Below are positions 11,342 to 24,010 of a DNA stretch of 64,000 bases, piece by piece. Origin of the DNA: Strigamia acuminata (lineage: Eukaryota; Arthropoda; Chilopoda; Geophilomorpha; Linotaeniidae); assembly GCA_949358305.1 (NCBI GenBank), contig OX442318.1, forward strand, positions 7,798,501 through 7,862,500. Reading direction: 5' to 3'. The notes under the pieces were generated by a model. That model had not been told where the DNA came from. It searched no databases and worked only from the letters and a program-made list of their open reading frames with translations. Each line of letters begins with the position of its first letter. The stretch's first letter is position 1. A program made the translations under genes and the position numbers.

Positions 11342-12241
11342 GACTTACGGAAGCCTACTGTTACCAACAAACAACATTGTCTGTGAAAACTAGAAAATAT
11401 ATTAAATATGGGGCGAGGGTGGAGCACTTGAAGCACCAAGATAGCGGGCGCGAACTGTAGAAAGGCGGGCATTGTATAATCTATTTCAGCTATAAATGCC
11501 TCTTCTTCAACATTGAAACATAATTTCTTTTATGGGTGTGTGGGGATAAAGCCAATTAATTAGTTGATCCCTTCAACTTGCCACACCTTAAAACCGAACC
11601 TTTGTCAAACCTGGTCGAACACGTCTATCTAATTGCAATCAAGGTAAGAAAAAACTATAACAAATCCGCAGTGAAACTGATTAAATTTACTCTATGTTAA
11701 GACGCAGGCGCCTTAATTGAAACCCACTAAAGAAACGAGGAGGAAAAAAAAACAAGTTGCCATAAGGAAAACATTGCACGAGGGGATCTGAGGCAAAGCA
11801 GTTTTCTTTCTATCCGGTAATTTAGCTTAAGATATCTGATAGGTGTGTAGAACCACAAGGTTTCCGGGCTCACTTTTCTTTAGTCGAGAGGTGCTGCAGA
11901 TTTCTCGCGATAGAGTCGAATGACCGCTTTGGGATCGCCACGGTCTATAACGCCGGATCTACCGACCGACGATAAAAACCATCTATAAAAACTCAGCACC
12001 CCCCTCTTTCCATACTCATACGCGCGAGCTTTTCAAATAAATCCCTTTTGAATATTTAACGATAAAAAATATATATATATATAAATAAAGTTGAAATAGT
12101 TAAAAAGAACGGAGAGTTCTTCATTATTGCAAATGTGCATGTCAAACTACATACCCAATATATTATTAATTGTCAAACATGAATGCATTTTCAAATGCCT
12201 CTTTCAATTGTATTATGAAATGCATTAAGTAATATTGATAT
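11342..12241. other. Unassigned sequence
   Basis: No supported gene. A TATAAA-like box lies near 11982, but no transcript feature is attached to it. Confidence 0.4.
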
Positions 12242-12243
12242 TA

Positions 12244-12923
12244 AAGTCGAAACTCTTTATAACGAATCGCAAGGGACCGGAAAAATCAATTCGTTATAAC
12301 GTTTCGTTATAACGAATTCGCTAAAATAATATTATTTATTCATAAACGTGCAAGTTTCATGTTAATTTTATCCCAATTCTATAAAATTGTTGAAAATTAT
12401 AGAACGGAACAAAATAAACTCATCTGCTACAATTGATGGCTTCTTGCCATTGTCAATGACATTAATAATGTTCAACTTGTCCTGAATCAAAATTGCCTTT
12501 TGTTTGGCAGCCATTTGAAAACATTAAATTTTTTATTTTCCTTTGGTTTCTAAATATGGGCATCGGATGTTGTGAGTCTCCATTTTGAAAATTCGTTATA
12601 ACAAGGGCTTCTGGGTATTACAGTGTACTACATAAAAACTTGTTTGTTATAACGAATAATTCGTTATATTGAAATTCGTTACATCGAAAATATTTAACAT
12701 GGTGTTCTACGGCTGGCCAACCAAATCATTCTTCTACTAAAGTTTAAACACTACGTTTGAACATTCAGAGACATTGGTCTTGTGGTGTTTGTGCTAAGTC
12801 AACTGTGATGTCAAATGAGATCAAAAGTCAGTTCTCAAAAATCATTACTTGGATGTTGCTAAAACTTACATTGTTTTTTAACACTTCGTTATATCGATAA
12901 TTCATTATAAAGAGTTTCGACTG
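12244..12923. mobile_element. 680-bp pogo/Tigger-like non-autonomous element
   Basis: The left end AAGTCGAAACTCTTTATAAC and right end TTATAAAGAGTTTCGACTG are inverted repeats (first base mutated at the left). They are flanked by TA at 12242-12243 and 12924-12925. Subterminal TTCGTTATAACG and TTCGTTATATCG phrases repeat inward from both ends. The interior contains the GGCTGGCCAACCAAATCATT block (about 12711-12730) shared with the copies at 10991 and 13816. No transposase frame is present. Confidence 0.85.
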
Positions 12924-12925
12924 TA

Positions 12926-13815
12926 TAACATTTTTATAATTTTTTAATAAAACGCTCTTTCTTTTACATTGTATTCCACCGTATATCGTATTCCATTATC
13001 AATTTCAAAAAAGTGGACGGAAACTTTAGAAGCGCGAAGGAAATAAAAAAAAAAAAAAAAAGCAGCAGCCATTTTTTTGCCGTTTCTGCTCGAGTGAATT
13101 TGAGCGTGCAGAGGATTAATGTAAGGTTGGTCTAAGGTGCAGGCGAAGTGTGGTGCGAGGTCGACAAGAAATAGCTGCTAGCAACAGCCGTCGGTCTTTT
13201 GGCACCTAGAGAAAAACAGAGACGAGACATCAATAGGCAGCCGTGTGCACACCGTGTGGAAAATCTGCTTTGCGGCTTGTTCGACCTCAGCGTAAAAGTC
13301 TGTCGACAAGAGTCGATAAATTCTTTGCTAGCATGACCTTTTTTTCTCTACCTCATTCACTTCTTTCTCTTTTTTAAGCCAAAACCCCAACACGTCCAAT
13401 TTGATATCGCGCAAAGTATCCGTTGGAAAATGCCGTCCAAAATGGCTGCAAAACAAAGATTAAATATTTACCCACGAATGACAGAAATATTGCTCTTTCT
13501 AAGCCACAACAAACTAATGAATTAAACAGCTTTTCCTTCATCTTCTGCAAGAGCCTTTTATACGTCGTCTCTTTCTACATGACAATGTTCGCACTCTAAA
13601 AAACGAAGGTGTAAAATTACACCCCATTTACGTCTCCATTTTGATTAAAGGTCCACAAACACACTTTCTTCCTTTATTTTTTAGAGTGCATGCTAACATG
13701 TTTCCATTTTTCCTGCTTTATGTTTGTTTCAGACTTTGCGTATTTTTAGAAAGTTTTGCGACATTATTCAAAAGTCTAGCTTTCCTGCTGGAAAAAGCAG
13801 TGTGACAGGGAAGCC
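12926..13815. other. Unassigned sequence
   Basis: No supported feature apart from an A run near 13048-13062. Confidence 0.4.
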
Positions 13816-13970
13816 CAGTTAAACCTCGCTATAACAAACCGCGATATAACGAATTTCTCAATATAAGGAAGAGTTAAAATGGCTTGGTTGGCTGGTTGGC
13901 CATAGAACACCATGTTAAAAAAATTTTATATAACGAAGTTTTGTTATAAAGAACCAATTATATTACAGCT
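13816..13970. mobile_element. Diverged pogo/Tigger-like fragment
   Basis: CAGTTAAACCTCGCTATAAC begins a terminus with downstream GCGATATAACGAATT, the GGCTTGGTTGGCTGGTTGGC block and TATAACGAAG. It represents a different subfamily from the CAGTCGAAACTC copies. The opposite end is not clear. Confidence 0.6.
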
Positions 13971-16900
13971 AGGCAATAAATGTTGTTAACTATAGGCTTG
14001 TCCAATTTAATTAATAAAAACTAGTACTTTAAAGAAAAAATACCAGGGGGAGGGCTTGACCTTTACCCCCGGTCTAGCCCAAGACCTGATCTCCAGTCCA
14101 ATTTTACTAGCCAAGATCTTTGCACGCGTTTTTTCGCGTCCAAACAATTTTTTGGTTATTTCATCAGTTTTTTCGACTTTTTACGCTCTTTACCTCCGAT
14201 CCATTATGAATCAATTAAACCAACTAGGACAGTGGTATTGAAATCAGGTCAAAATCCAAAGAATCCGCCCCACACGTGGATTATAGAATCGCGTTTTCAA
14301 TAATCCGACTATTAAAAATATGACACGTTTTGCGTCATTTCCGCCAGGAAAAATCGAGAGAATCGGTTTTTCAATTTGGAATTGCAATATAATTTAAATC
14401 TATTTTTTATTGTTCGTTTGTAGTTAATGCAAAACTAATATTGAACAGCGCTAACGTTTGTTGCTTGGTTGATGACTGTTCCTAGTAATTACAAGTGGGA
14501 GAAAACCCAACTGTAAATCAAAGTTGTGTGGAAGGAAGGATTCATCGATCTCAAGTTGTGCAAGATTACTTACCAGCAAAGGAAATGAAATTGCAGCTCG
14601 CATGAATACACAATGGAAAGCCAATTCAAACTCCAAATTCCTGGGATCCAACAAGCTGTAGTACGCATGCTTCCATTATCTCCCATCTTAATAAAGGCCC
14701 GAGCTAAACGCATAGGAAGAGACATTCCGTCCTTCTCTCCGTCGTCGGCACCTGATTGCCTCCGCGGCAACCTCCGAGCCATCAATTCCACATTCGACAG
14801 TGAATATAAAATTATCTAATTAAAAAGTGTAAATGCGATTTGCAAATTAATTACAACAAATCCCATCATGTGTGTTTTCTTTTTTAATTAGCTACACCCT
14901 GAATCAATTAGATTCTCGCATCCAAAGGTCATAAATTAAAGGAAAGACCTTCGAGGATTTCTTCGTATATTACAATCTTGTATTATAACACATTTTCACA
15001 AAGTCATGTTTAACTTTTCTTATGAAAATGTCGTGTGTGGTATTTATTGTTGTTGATAATAAAAGCAGACCCGTTTTACACACAGCTTGTGTCTTTGGTT
15101 GTCCAAAGTCTTGATTTGAACTTGAATAGTAACAAAAGGTCGCAAAAGAAAAAATACATGTCATCAGAACGTCACATTGTGCGACATCTGGTATCAGGTT
15201 CATACTTGTCCAATTATTATTTCACACAATTGTCACTTGCCATATTCTAGTGCAAATGTATATAATTGATTAATTATTGCAAGACCCCTTGAGGCTACCG
15301 TACTTGTTCCTTGTGACATGTGACTTCACTTGGTCACTGTTCAGAGTGTTGTTCAAGATGGCAGCTCTCAAGTTTGTAAGTGCCATGGACCTTAATACCC
15401 GGACTGATATTATACTACCCGCACCCATGTGTATTGGGCCGCTTGTATTTTTTGATGTTAAAAAAAATAAAATCGTAAAATTCGAACCCTAAAAAATGTT
15501 TTTAATCAAAATAAATAAATGCAACTTATAGTATACGAATGCGTCAACTGTTTTTCTGGAACGAATTAACAGCATTAAGCCGGCTTCGCCCGTAGGTTTA
15601 ACAATGCATCGCGACTTCATCCGAGCCCAAATGCTCCAAGGCCGGCATTACCAATTCAGTATACCCTAGAATTATTTATTTCTTCCTGTTTTATCTTCCC
15701 GTTGAATTATTTACTATTTTCAATCTCCAAACCTAGTATTTTCTTCATGTGCCATGTTGAAACCTGCACCACTTTAGCACTTCTTGATGCTTTTACTGTC
15801 CACAATTCTTTATTTATTTTTATTATTTTCTTTTCCAAAAAAACCCAATAAAATTTATGAAAATTCATTTTTCTTTTGTAATTCAATTATTATTTAACTT
15901 GCTAATTTTTTTTTGTGTGCTAAAATTCTCTAAAAGGCAAATTGTGTGTCTATTGATTTTTTGCAAGCACACCAGAGCCCATCACAGGCAAAATTACTTT
16001 GGGAATGAAGGAAAAGACTCTAGATAATGAACCTAATTAAATATGCTATTCCCTCACTTTATCACCAAGAATCACTTTATTATTATTATCATTAAAAAAA
16101 ACTTATTCAGAATGAATTTCAATTAACACACAAAAAAAACCCTGTACACTATCTATACACACGTGTCTACATTATACACCCAAGATACAATAGTATATCC
16201 ATAGAAATGGAAAAAGTGCAATTGATGGTGCACTTGGATTTGCAGATGCAATCATGCCCCTGACTCGACACACACGAACAAAATCAAGAGATTCTTTGCC
16301 CGAAAGAAAGGAAAAAGCTTGAGAGAGAATTACAAATAGAATTTCCATGAGTAATATATCAAAGAAGACGTAGGAAAGAGCCCTAGAGTCAGACATGTTG
16401 AATATGTTATTATTTGAATGGGCCGTGTCAAACTCGTAGATATGCAAAGAAGATTAAGCTAAATAAACTTTTCTCCTCCTGCACTAAATCACTGGTCCGT
16501 AGAGACCCTGCACGAGAATAGAATACGCGATTACAAATTTTACTCAGTTTTTTCCCTCCCGTTACCACAAATCAAAAAACGACATAAAATGTGCAGATTT
16601 ATTAAAATTATAAATTTTAATATTTAGAATACTAACTATTCTAATTTATTAGCTGCACTTCATCGAATCCCGTTTCATCGAATCCAGAATTTTTAAAGTG
16701 GCAAATGGGTTCCGCAGTGTGTAGATAAAAAAATTAATATTGTTACCTGGTTCTGGGGATGTATGAATGAATATTTAACAATGTCTTAATGGCGGATCAC
16801 TCAGTCTTATCAATAACTAGTCATTTCAGTAAAGATAATTAATTTTTGGCAAATTTTCATGAAGAAAAATTGATTTTTCCAGTTTTTCCAGTGTTAGTTT

Positions 16901-18816
16901 TAATTTAAAACCGATACTTTTTATTCCGTAGTTTATTCCAAATTGAGACCTAATTATTTCTAATTTTTACAGTTAAGTCGTCGTAATGTTCAAATCTTAC
17001 ATCAAGTCTCTCAGCTTCATGAAAAGTGTGAAAGAATACAAAAATGACAAACTGTACGCCACAAAGCGCATTAAATGTCTAGAAAACCTCTATTAGTTAC
17101 ACCCTGGCGTGTTTTTGTTCGGGATTAGTTGTCGGGATGTGGGGATCGGCGAGTGTGAGTGTGAGTGTAAGTGGGCCGATAATTCTGAGCAGTGGGAGGA
17201 AACCTAACCGCAAAAAGTGTAAATTAACATAAATTTAATATATTTTTGCTCAAAATTGCACGGTTTAACTGTGCAAACATGCGAGATGATGAGTTTCATT
17301 TTGTTCGTCGCAACGATTCAATTTGACGTTGCAGAAAACGAAAAAATAAAAAAAAATAAAATAAAAAATAAAAAAAATAGCGAAATGGAATTGTACGTTT
17401 TCCCGGAATGCATTTCAGTCAATATTTTCCATTAAGGCATAAAAAGAACAAGTGGGTTCTGCTCTTCCCTAACATACGGAAAAGAAAAAAAAAAGAGAGA
17501 GAGAAAAGAGCATCTCATTCTCTCTTCAAAGATTTTTTGCCAACTCATAAATTCCGTTCAAATAACCGCGATAGTTGGTTGGCGGCTGCTGGCTTGTGTG
17601 CACTTCAATTTATTGATCCATACTCACACTGAAGTCAAACGGACTGCTCTATACTCGCTCGTCGCCATGGTTACCGCATCAACATCTCCGCTATGCGGAT
17701 GAAAGGATGGACGTATACAGGAACTGCGTGCATTTACCATCAATAAACCAAGGTATGGCGTCGACACAGCGCTCACGTTTCACGTGGAAAACAGCTAGAA
17801 ACGTCACACTTGGTTATTCCTCGATCAAAATTAGTCGTTTCGACCGTTTCACTCATTCAATGTCTAATTCGCCTTGTTTATGGCCCACAAATCGTTCCGC
17901 TCGTTGGATATTACGTCATCTTTTCATTATTTGTTTGGATTCGGTATTGTTTTGGTTTGTTGGTTGCTTTGTACAAAGTTTACAGTGGTTTACATAGTCG
18001 ATGTTTTCGAGAAAATTGACAAAACTCGATTTTATTTTTTTCTTCTGCAAAATTGATCATGTAAACATTCCTGTTTTGCGCACAAGACGTGCTTTTTATA
18101 AAAAAGCAATTTTTCTTTTGCGCATTTCCAATTGCAATGTAAACATTGGTTTTGATATTTTTATTTGTTCCGATGAATTTCGAATGTGCTTTTTATTGTT
18201 CTTCTGCCACAGAATTGATATTTATTTAGTTTGACGAGTAACTCTGGTTTGTTCAACGGTTGGAGTGGATCGACAGCCATTTTGCAAGCTGTATTATGGG
18301 TAATTAGCGTGGGAATTTCTGACATCTCGCAGTGTGCACCCAATGACGGCAGTGGGGTTTCTATACTTGTGTTTGGACTGTGCAGATTGAAGTGTAGCTG
18401 TCTTTGTTAGGACTTTACAACAATTGTGTTAAGTGCAGGATTGGTTTACCAATTAGAGATTTCAGTCGGGTATCCCGTTCCTCTAAATTCCATTTCGCCA
18501 AAAATTAACACCTGGAATGTTTGGCTGAAAGGGGAATCCCATTTCACATGCATAAAAGATTCCAATTTCTTTTGTCTCGGTTTTTCCGATAATAAATAAA
18601 TGTTTTGTTCTAGTCCCCCCAAAAAATTTTTTTTATAAAAATTAAATAAAAACATTTAATTATTTCAATTATCTTATTTTGCGATGAATCGGCACGATCA
18701 CTGTGGATTCTTGTTGGTTAATGAAAGCCAAATAAAAAATAATATAAAGTCTCTTCTTTGAGGATGAATATTCTTTAGATACAAACAAAAGAACAATACG
18801 ACTGACGCACATAACA
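13971..18816. other. Unassigned AT-rich sequence
   Basis: No supported gene in about 4.8 kb. A minus-strand GC-richer frame at about 14590-14791 is discussed among the rejected items. The AAAAT-rich stretch at 17341-17385 is simple sequence, and direct copies of CATCGAATCC occur near 16667-16683. Confidence 0.4.
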
Positions 18817-18818
18817 TA

Positions 18819-19142
18819 CCGTATTTTACCGATTAAGAGTCGCCCTCGAATTGTAGCCGCAGCTGAGACACAAAGAATACCGTATTTTTGCAAAAGTACG
18901 GTATTGTTTCTATGACGTCGTTCACGTGGACCAGGTGATCCTCGAATGTTTGCGATACGATTACTATATCATCGAGGTACGCCCATGCGTATTTACGTAA
19001 AGCTTTGCAACGAAGCGTTCGTGACGTTCAGACTTTGTTTGTTACATTAAACAAACGTAACAAACGAAAAACCAAAATTGTAATTGCTGACAAAAATGGC
19101 AGTTTTGAATAAGAGCTGCGGCTTCTAATCGATAAAATACGG
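18819..19142. mobile_element. 324-bp MITE, termini CCGTATTTTA
   Basis: The left end CCGTATTTTACCGATTAAGA and the right end (inverted CCGTATTTTATCGATTAGAA) are inverted repeats extending into GTCGC / GCCGC. TA flanks both ends (18817-18818, 19143-19144). A second internal dyad, ACCGTATTTTTGC...GTACGGT, lies at about 18878-18905. The right-hand subterminal region matches 59208-59330 in inverse orientation. No coding capacity; superfamily not assigned. Confidence 0.8.
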
Positions 19143-19267
19143 TAACTAAAAATAAACACATTTCAAATAACAGAATTTAACATCGAGATGCTACGACAAA
19201 ATTATTATATAAAAAAGTTAAAATAATAAAAATCCAAATCTCACAATATTGATATTTATCAATGATC

Positions 19268-19342
19268 TTTTGTGATATTAAAAGATAAAAAAAATCAAAC
19301 ACCAAAGACACTTAAATCACAACTTTTTCAACGCAGCTACTG
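19268..19342 (-). repeat. Fragment of the GCTGCATTCAAAA repeat family
   Basis: TTTTGTGATATTAAAAGATA to ACGCAGCTACTG matches the right part of the element at 32294-32396 (GTGATGTTAAAAGATACAAA to ATGCAGCCACTG). Confidence 0.55.
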
Positions 19343-20545
19343 TTTACTTTTCCAAAAACCATCACCAGAAATAAAATAAACAAAACTTTGTGTAAATCAA
19401 CAGAGAAAAACTGAAAATCTAATTATAAAAATCCAATTCCTTCGTTTATTATTGCCTCTTAAAGATATGACAAGCAGAACCTGCATTTAAACTGCAATCG
19501 AAATGGACATAATTCCTCCCAAAAAAACCCATTAAAACGCAATTTTTTTTTATTACTTACACATCCCAAATTGTTCTTCAATATCTGATAACACTCCACT
19601 TTAAAACACAAACCGACTACTGTCAATCTGCCACGAGAGCACGAGCCCCAACGTCGTTTTCTTCCATCTTTTATCAATTGAAAAACTCGAGGATGGACAT
19701 AACAATCAAAAAAATTGAACAAATGAGATAAGAATAGGATTTTCTCCCACTCGACTTAATCTGATTGCGTCGTTGGAGCTCTTTAAAACACGGAATCGAT
19801 GGAAAATAAAATTACAAATTACTCGCTAAACCTTAAGAAATCTTTTTTTCTATAAATATATAATCTCCATTTCTTCCCCCCTCTTTTCTTCGTCAAAAAA
19901 TTAACTTTGCGAAATTCCATTAAAAGGATTATATAATAAAAAAAAACTAAAAAAAAAAAAAAATGATACTCTCTTGTCATTAATGCAAACTTATGTCGAA
20001 GCTTATTCACAATTACAAAATGTTTTCAATTACACGCCGTCTAATTTATCAGTTTAATCCTCTCATTTGCTTGTTTACATACACTCTAGTCACGTCGTGA
20101 ACGGCAGGAAGGAGCAGTAATCAACATATTAGAATATCTAAAGATTCCATTTCACTGAATTAACATTTTGGAACATCATCTGGAACGTACAACTTCCTCT
20201 TCAATCATTTTTCCACAAATGAATGCAAATTAGAGCTAAGTGGATGTTTCAACATGGCTGCCGATCCAGGAACTACGGAATATACCGGAAACTGTCTACA
20301 GTGCAGCCTTCCGGTTGAATGCGGACGGAAATCTGAGGTTGTAGATTTGAGGTTTGCCATTTGCGGGTTTCTCTATTATATAACCGGTTGTGAGACATTA
20401 GGTTTCGCAGGAACTCAGTAATCCAGGGATGGGGGATTAAGGGCCGAGGCCAAAGAAGCAAATCTGGACTCCCAGATTCTAAAGGCCCTCTTTCTACTCG
20501 TACAAAATATATTTTTTCAGACCAAAATGCACGTGTTTGTCCGTA
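19343..20545. other. Unassigned AT-rich sequence
   Basis: No supported feature. A 161-codon minus frame at 20273-20758 gets nearly half its length from the minisatellite that follows and is not a credible gene. Confidence 0.4.
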
Positions 20546-20890
20546 GATGCATTTTTTCGCAAAAAAATTCATTTTTTTGCATGAAAATGAATTTTTTTCA
20601 CACAAATATGCATTTTTTTGCCATAAAAATAATTTTTTTCGCATAAATATGCATTTTTTTTTGCATGAAAATGCATTTTTTTGGCATAAAAAAAATTTTT
20701 TTTCGCATAAAAATAATTTTTTTTGCATAAATATGCATTTGTTTGCTTGATTATGCATTTGTTTGCTTGATTATGCATTTGTTTGGCATAAAAATGCATT
20801 TGTTTGGCATAAAATGCATTTTTTTAGCATAAAATATTTCTTTGTCGCATAAACATGCATTTTTTGGTATGAAAATGCATTTCTTGCATC
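20546..20890. repeat. ATGCAT minisatellite, about 20-22 bp units
   Basis: About 16 copies of a unit such as GCATAAAAATGCATTTTTTT. A pure 20-bp form, TATGCATTTGTTTGCTTGAT, occurs at about 20730-20770. Most units carry the palindrome ATGCAT. Several frames on both strands are open through it (Phe/Lys/His/Asn-rich), which is a by-product of composition. Confidence 0.9.
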
Positions 20891-22355
20891 GACTTCTGAC
20901 AAACTCCGCACAAGACTTCTCCATTTCCAATCCCAGATTGCCGGCAAATGTTAAGCCTCTACTGCTCCCACTGCCGCATTCTTGTTCCTTGACTCAACTT
21001 TAATAAAACGAACCAATCCACATTTGAAGTGCAAGCAAAAGCAAAGCGATAAAACGTATGCTTATTGCGGGCGCAATGAATCAATCCCACAGCACTAGGC
21101 AGATAAACAATTCTTCTTGTAACACAATATCCACTTTTATAGTCGATTGCAGGTCTTTTATATGTAGTGGCAGCAGGTTTTTTAAGGGGCTACAACTCGT
21201 GTATTGCAGCCAATTCCCATTCGTTGTTGCGTCAGACTTTAAATTGAGTTTTGTATTCACAAAACAATGTTTGTTTCTCTCGGACAATGCGCTCTCCACC
21301 AACCCAATTTCTGTCCACATAAATCCACTTCACCAAATTTAACTTCTATTCGAATTGCTTTCCATTTCCCCCTTCTTTAATTTGCTTTATCAGCATTAAG
21401 GACACGCGAGAGAGGCAAAAAAATGTTGTTTTAACGTTAATGTGTGTCTTGGCTCTTCTCACCTTGTCTAATGTGATAATCTTCTCCCACTAGACTCAAG
21501 TTGCGCCACTCGTTGCAGTTTATTTCTTGGACAAGATAGCAACTCGAGTTTTCCTAACATTTGCATGTCAATTCAGTGGATAATCGATGATTGATTGATT
21601 AAACAAGATAATTCCAATTTGCAAACGACAATAAAACACATTTATTCATTGCTGGAAAATGCCAATAGTGATTGATCATCAATAAATTAAATTAACTCGT
21701 AAAAATAGAAAATCAATTTCAATTGATTGGCCGGTAATTCAGAGGTTAAATTAAACATCTCTTTCCCGTCCACGGCAATTTTAATTTCTCTTCATCAGCG
21801 CGTCATTGTGAAGAAAAATTCGCAGCATTGTGAACTTAAATGTTTGGTTTGAATTATTAATGCACGGCAGTCGAGTGTTCCGTGTACGCGTAAGGGGCTG
21901 CGAGTTGTTGATATTCTCATGCAAATCGCACGAAGCGAAGTGTGGCAATGATTGGTTTAATAGAGGGAAGAAATATCAGATGGAAAAGACAGATTGATGA
22001 TTGCTTAGCACTTTTATTTGATGGCACTTTAGCGGGCCTAAGACAGCATTTTATTCTTCTTGTAAAAAGGGGGGACACTACTTTTGTTTTGGGCAGAGTG
22101 GCTCAATCGATGACGCTTAAAGCCAACGTGTGAAATATTTTACGAGCTGGATGGAGGCAAGCGACTCGTAAATAATTCATCATTCGCCAGCCAACGGGCA
22201 GCGTGCGAGCTGAATCATCGCCTGATGAATTAATAAACAAACAAATCGAATTCACAAATTAACCAGATTCCATGCGCTGCAAAAGGAATAACTGTCAAGG
22301 TATCATATTGAATTGTAATTTTTGAAAAATTAAAATTTATATATTGTAAAAAAAA
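20891..22355. other. Unassigned sequence
   Basis: No supported gene. A 63-codon plus frame at 21942-22133, with ATG at 21948, is unrecognised and has no splice context that argues for it. Confidence 0.4.
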
Positions 22356-22845
22356 TTGATTTTGGTTTTATCAACAAAATTACATTGTAACAACATTGAA
22401 TTTTGGTTTTATCATCAAAATTACATTGAAACAAAATTGAATTTTGGTTTTATCATCAAAATTACATTGTAACAACATTGAATTATGGTTTTATCATCAA
22501 AATTACATTATAACAACGTTAAATTATGGTTTTATCATCAAAATTACATTGAAGCAACATTGAATTACGATTTTATCATCAAAATTACATTGTAACAACG
22601 TTGAATTTTGATTGTAATATCAAAGCTACATTGTAATAACATTAAATTTTGATTTTATCATCAAAATTACATTGTAATAACATTGAATTTTGGTTTTATC
22701 ACCAAAATTACATTGTAACAACGTTGAATTTTGGTTTTATCATCAAAATTACATTGAAACAACATTGAATTTTGGTTTTATCATCAAAATTACATTTTAA
22801 CAACTTTGAATTTGATTGTAACATCAAAATGACGTTGCAGCAATG
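22356..22845. repeat. 41-bp minisatellite, about 12 copies in strict phase
   Basis: TTACATTG-type starts fall at 22380, 22421, 22462, 22503, 22544, 22585, 22626, 22667, 22708, 22749 and 22790, each exactly 41 bp apart. The next is at 22830. Each unit contains AATTTTG and CAAAATT as a hyphenated inverted repeat, and the odd palindrome TTACATTGTAA. Substitutions are frequent but no indels occur until the last unit. Confidence 0.95.
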
Positions 22846-24008
22846 TTCCAAACAACTTATTACGTTGTCACAACGATGTACCAACCTAGGATTTTGTCCA
22901 TAACGTTGAAATAATATTACTCCCATGCAATACATTGAAAATTCCACCAAAATAGACCTTGCGAATGTGTTCTTCACAACATTGATGCGGCATAACTGTG
23001 TTACTAAGGATACGCCATCATATCGTAATCCCACGGCACTCGCCTCAACTTTTATATCCAGCACATCCATTTCCTATTTCGACTCTATTTTGTGGACTTG
23101 ACAAGTGAAGATTGTCTCCCTCTGGGACACTGCAAGCAAGAACCCTTCTGAAATAGGCAATTCGTGCGATGCACTCGCGAGACCGCATTCTGACTGATAG
23201 AAAAAAATAATTTTTTTTCCTCTCTTTTATTATCTATATAGAAACTGAGTGAATGGCCAGAAATTGCGGCTACGGTTCGACCACCCATAAATCTATTGCT
23301 TCTCAACTGTCTGGCAGCGCCCAGCCAGATTGTTGTTGTTGTTGTTGTTGTGATTTATACATTTCAAACAGTTGATAATGTTTTCCACCATTTATTTATC
23401 ACCGGGAGAATTAATAATCCAGACGGAGCACAGCGAGGCCGGGTTGAACGCAACCCACAAATTAAGTACAAGAGTAAGGGGGTGCACGAGTGGCATTAAC
23501 GAGGCACGAGACAAAGTTAAACGATGCAGCTGACTCGCCAAAACCCCAAAACCAAACCCATAAATAATAGCAAACTAAATCAAACGGCATCCTGCAAGCA
23601 AAACAAAATATCACGTCCGTAGAGTCTACTCGGGTAGGCTTCCCCTGCTTGCATTGCCAGGTTACAATATAATTTCAACATTACAACAACAATTGCGTGT
23701 TTAACCTGAATAATCATGAAAGCCAGACCACACCGCGTGTGCTTTTAAAGCGGGGAAATGCAAATCGTCGCAATTTTTCCAAATGTCTTAGGCGTTGCCG
23801 GATTGAAACAAAACAGGTCGAAATCGCTGTTGATATATTTTTCGACCACGATTTACTTTTGTTGTTCTAACTAAATGTTTGGTCGGCTGAGAGATAACTA
23901 AACATTTGGTTAAGGACAACTTTGTCGCCTGAACTAAATTTAGAAGAAGGCAACAATAACAAGAGTTAGTTGATTCTACTAAGTTGTTTATTTGCACCCG
24001 ATGCTTAA
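22846..24008. other. Unassigned sequence
   Basis: Contains a (TTG) microsatellite at about 23330-23351 and nothing else that can be supported. Confidence 0.4.
23330..23351. repeat. (TTG)n microsatellite
   Basis: About seven consecutive TTG units. Confidence 0.85.
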
Positions 24009-24010
24009 TA

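Noticed and set aside
14590-14791. GC-richer minus frame with protein-like composition
   Set aside because: No splice sites of quality bracket it, the upstream frame is closed by a stop, and no domain is recognised; kept only as a note.
17707-18019. Overlapping plus frames with a hydrophobic stretch
   Set aside because: Three frames overlap, starts are mostly non-ATG, and hydrophobicity follows T-richness.
20273-20758. 161-codon minus frame
   Set aside because: Almost half of it reads through the ATGCAT minisatellite; frames on the other strand and in other phases are open too.
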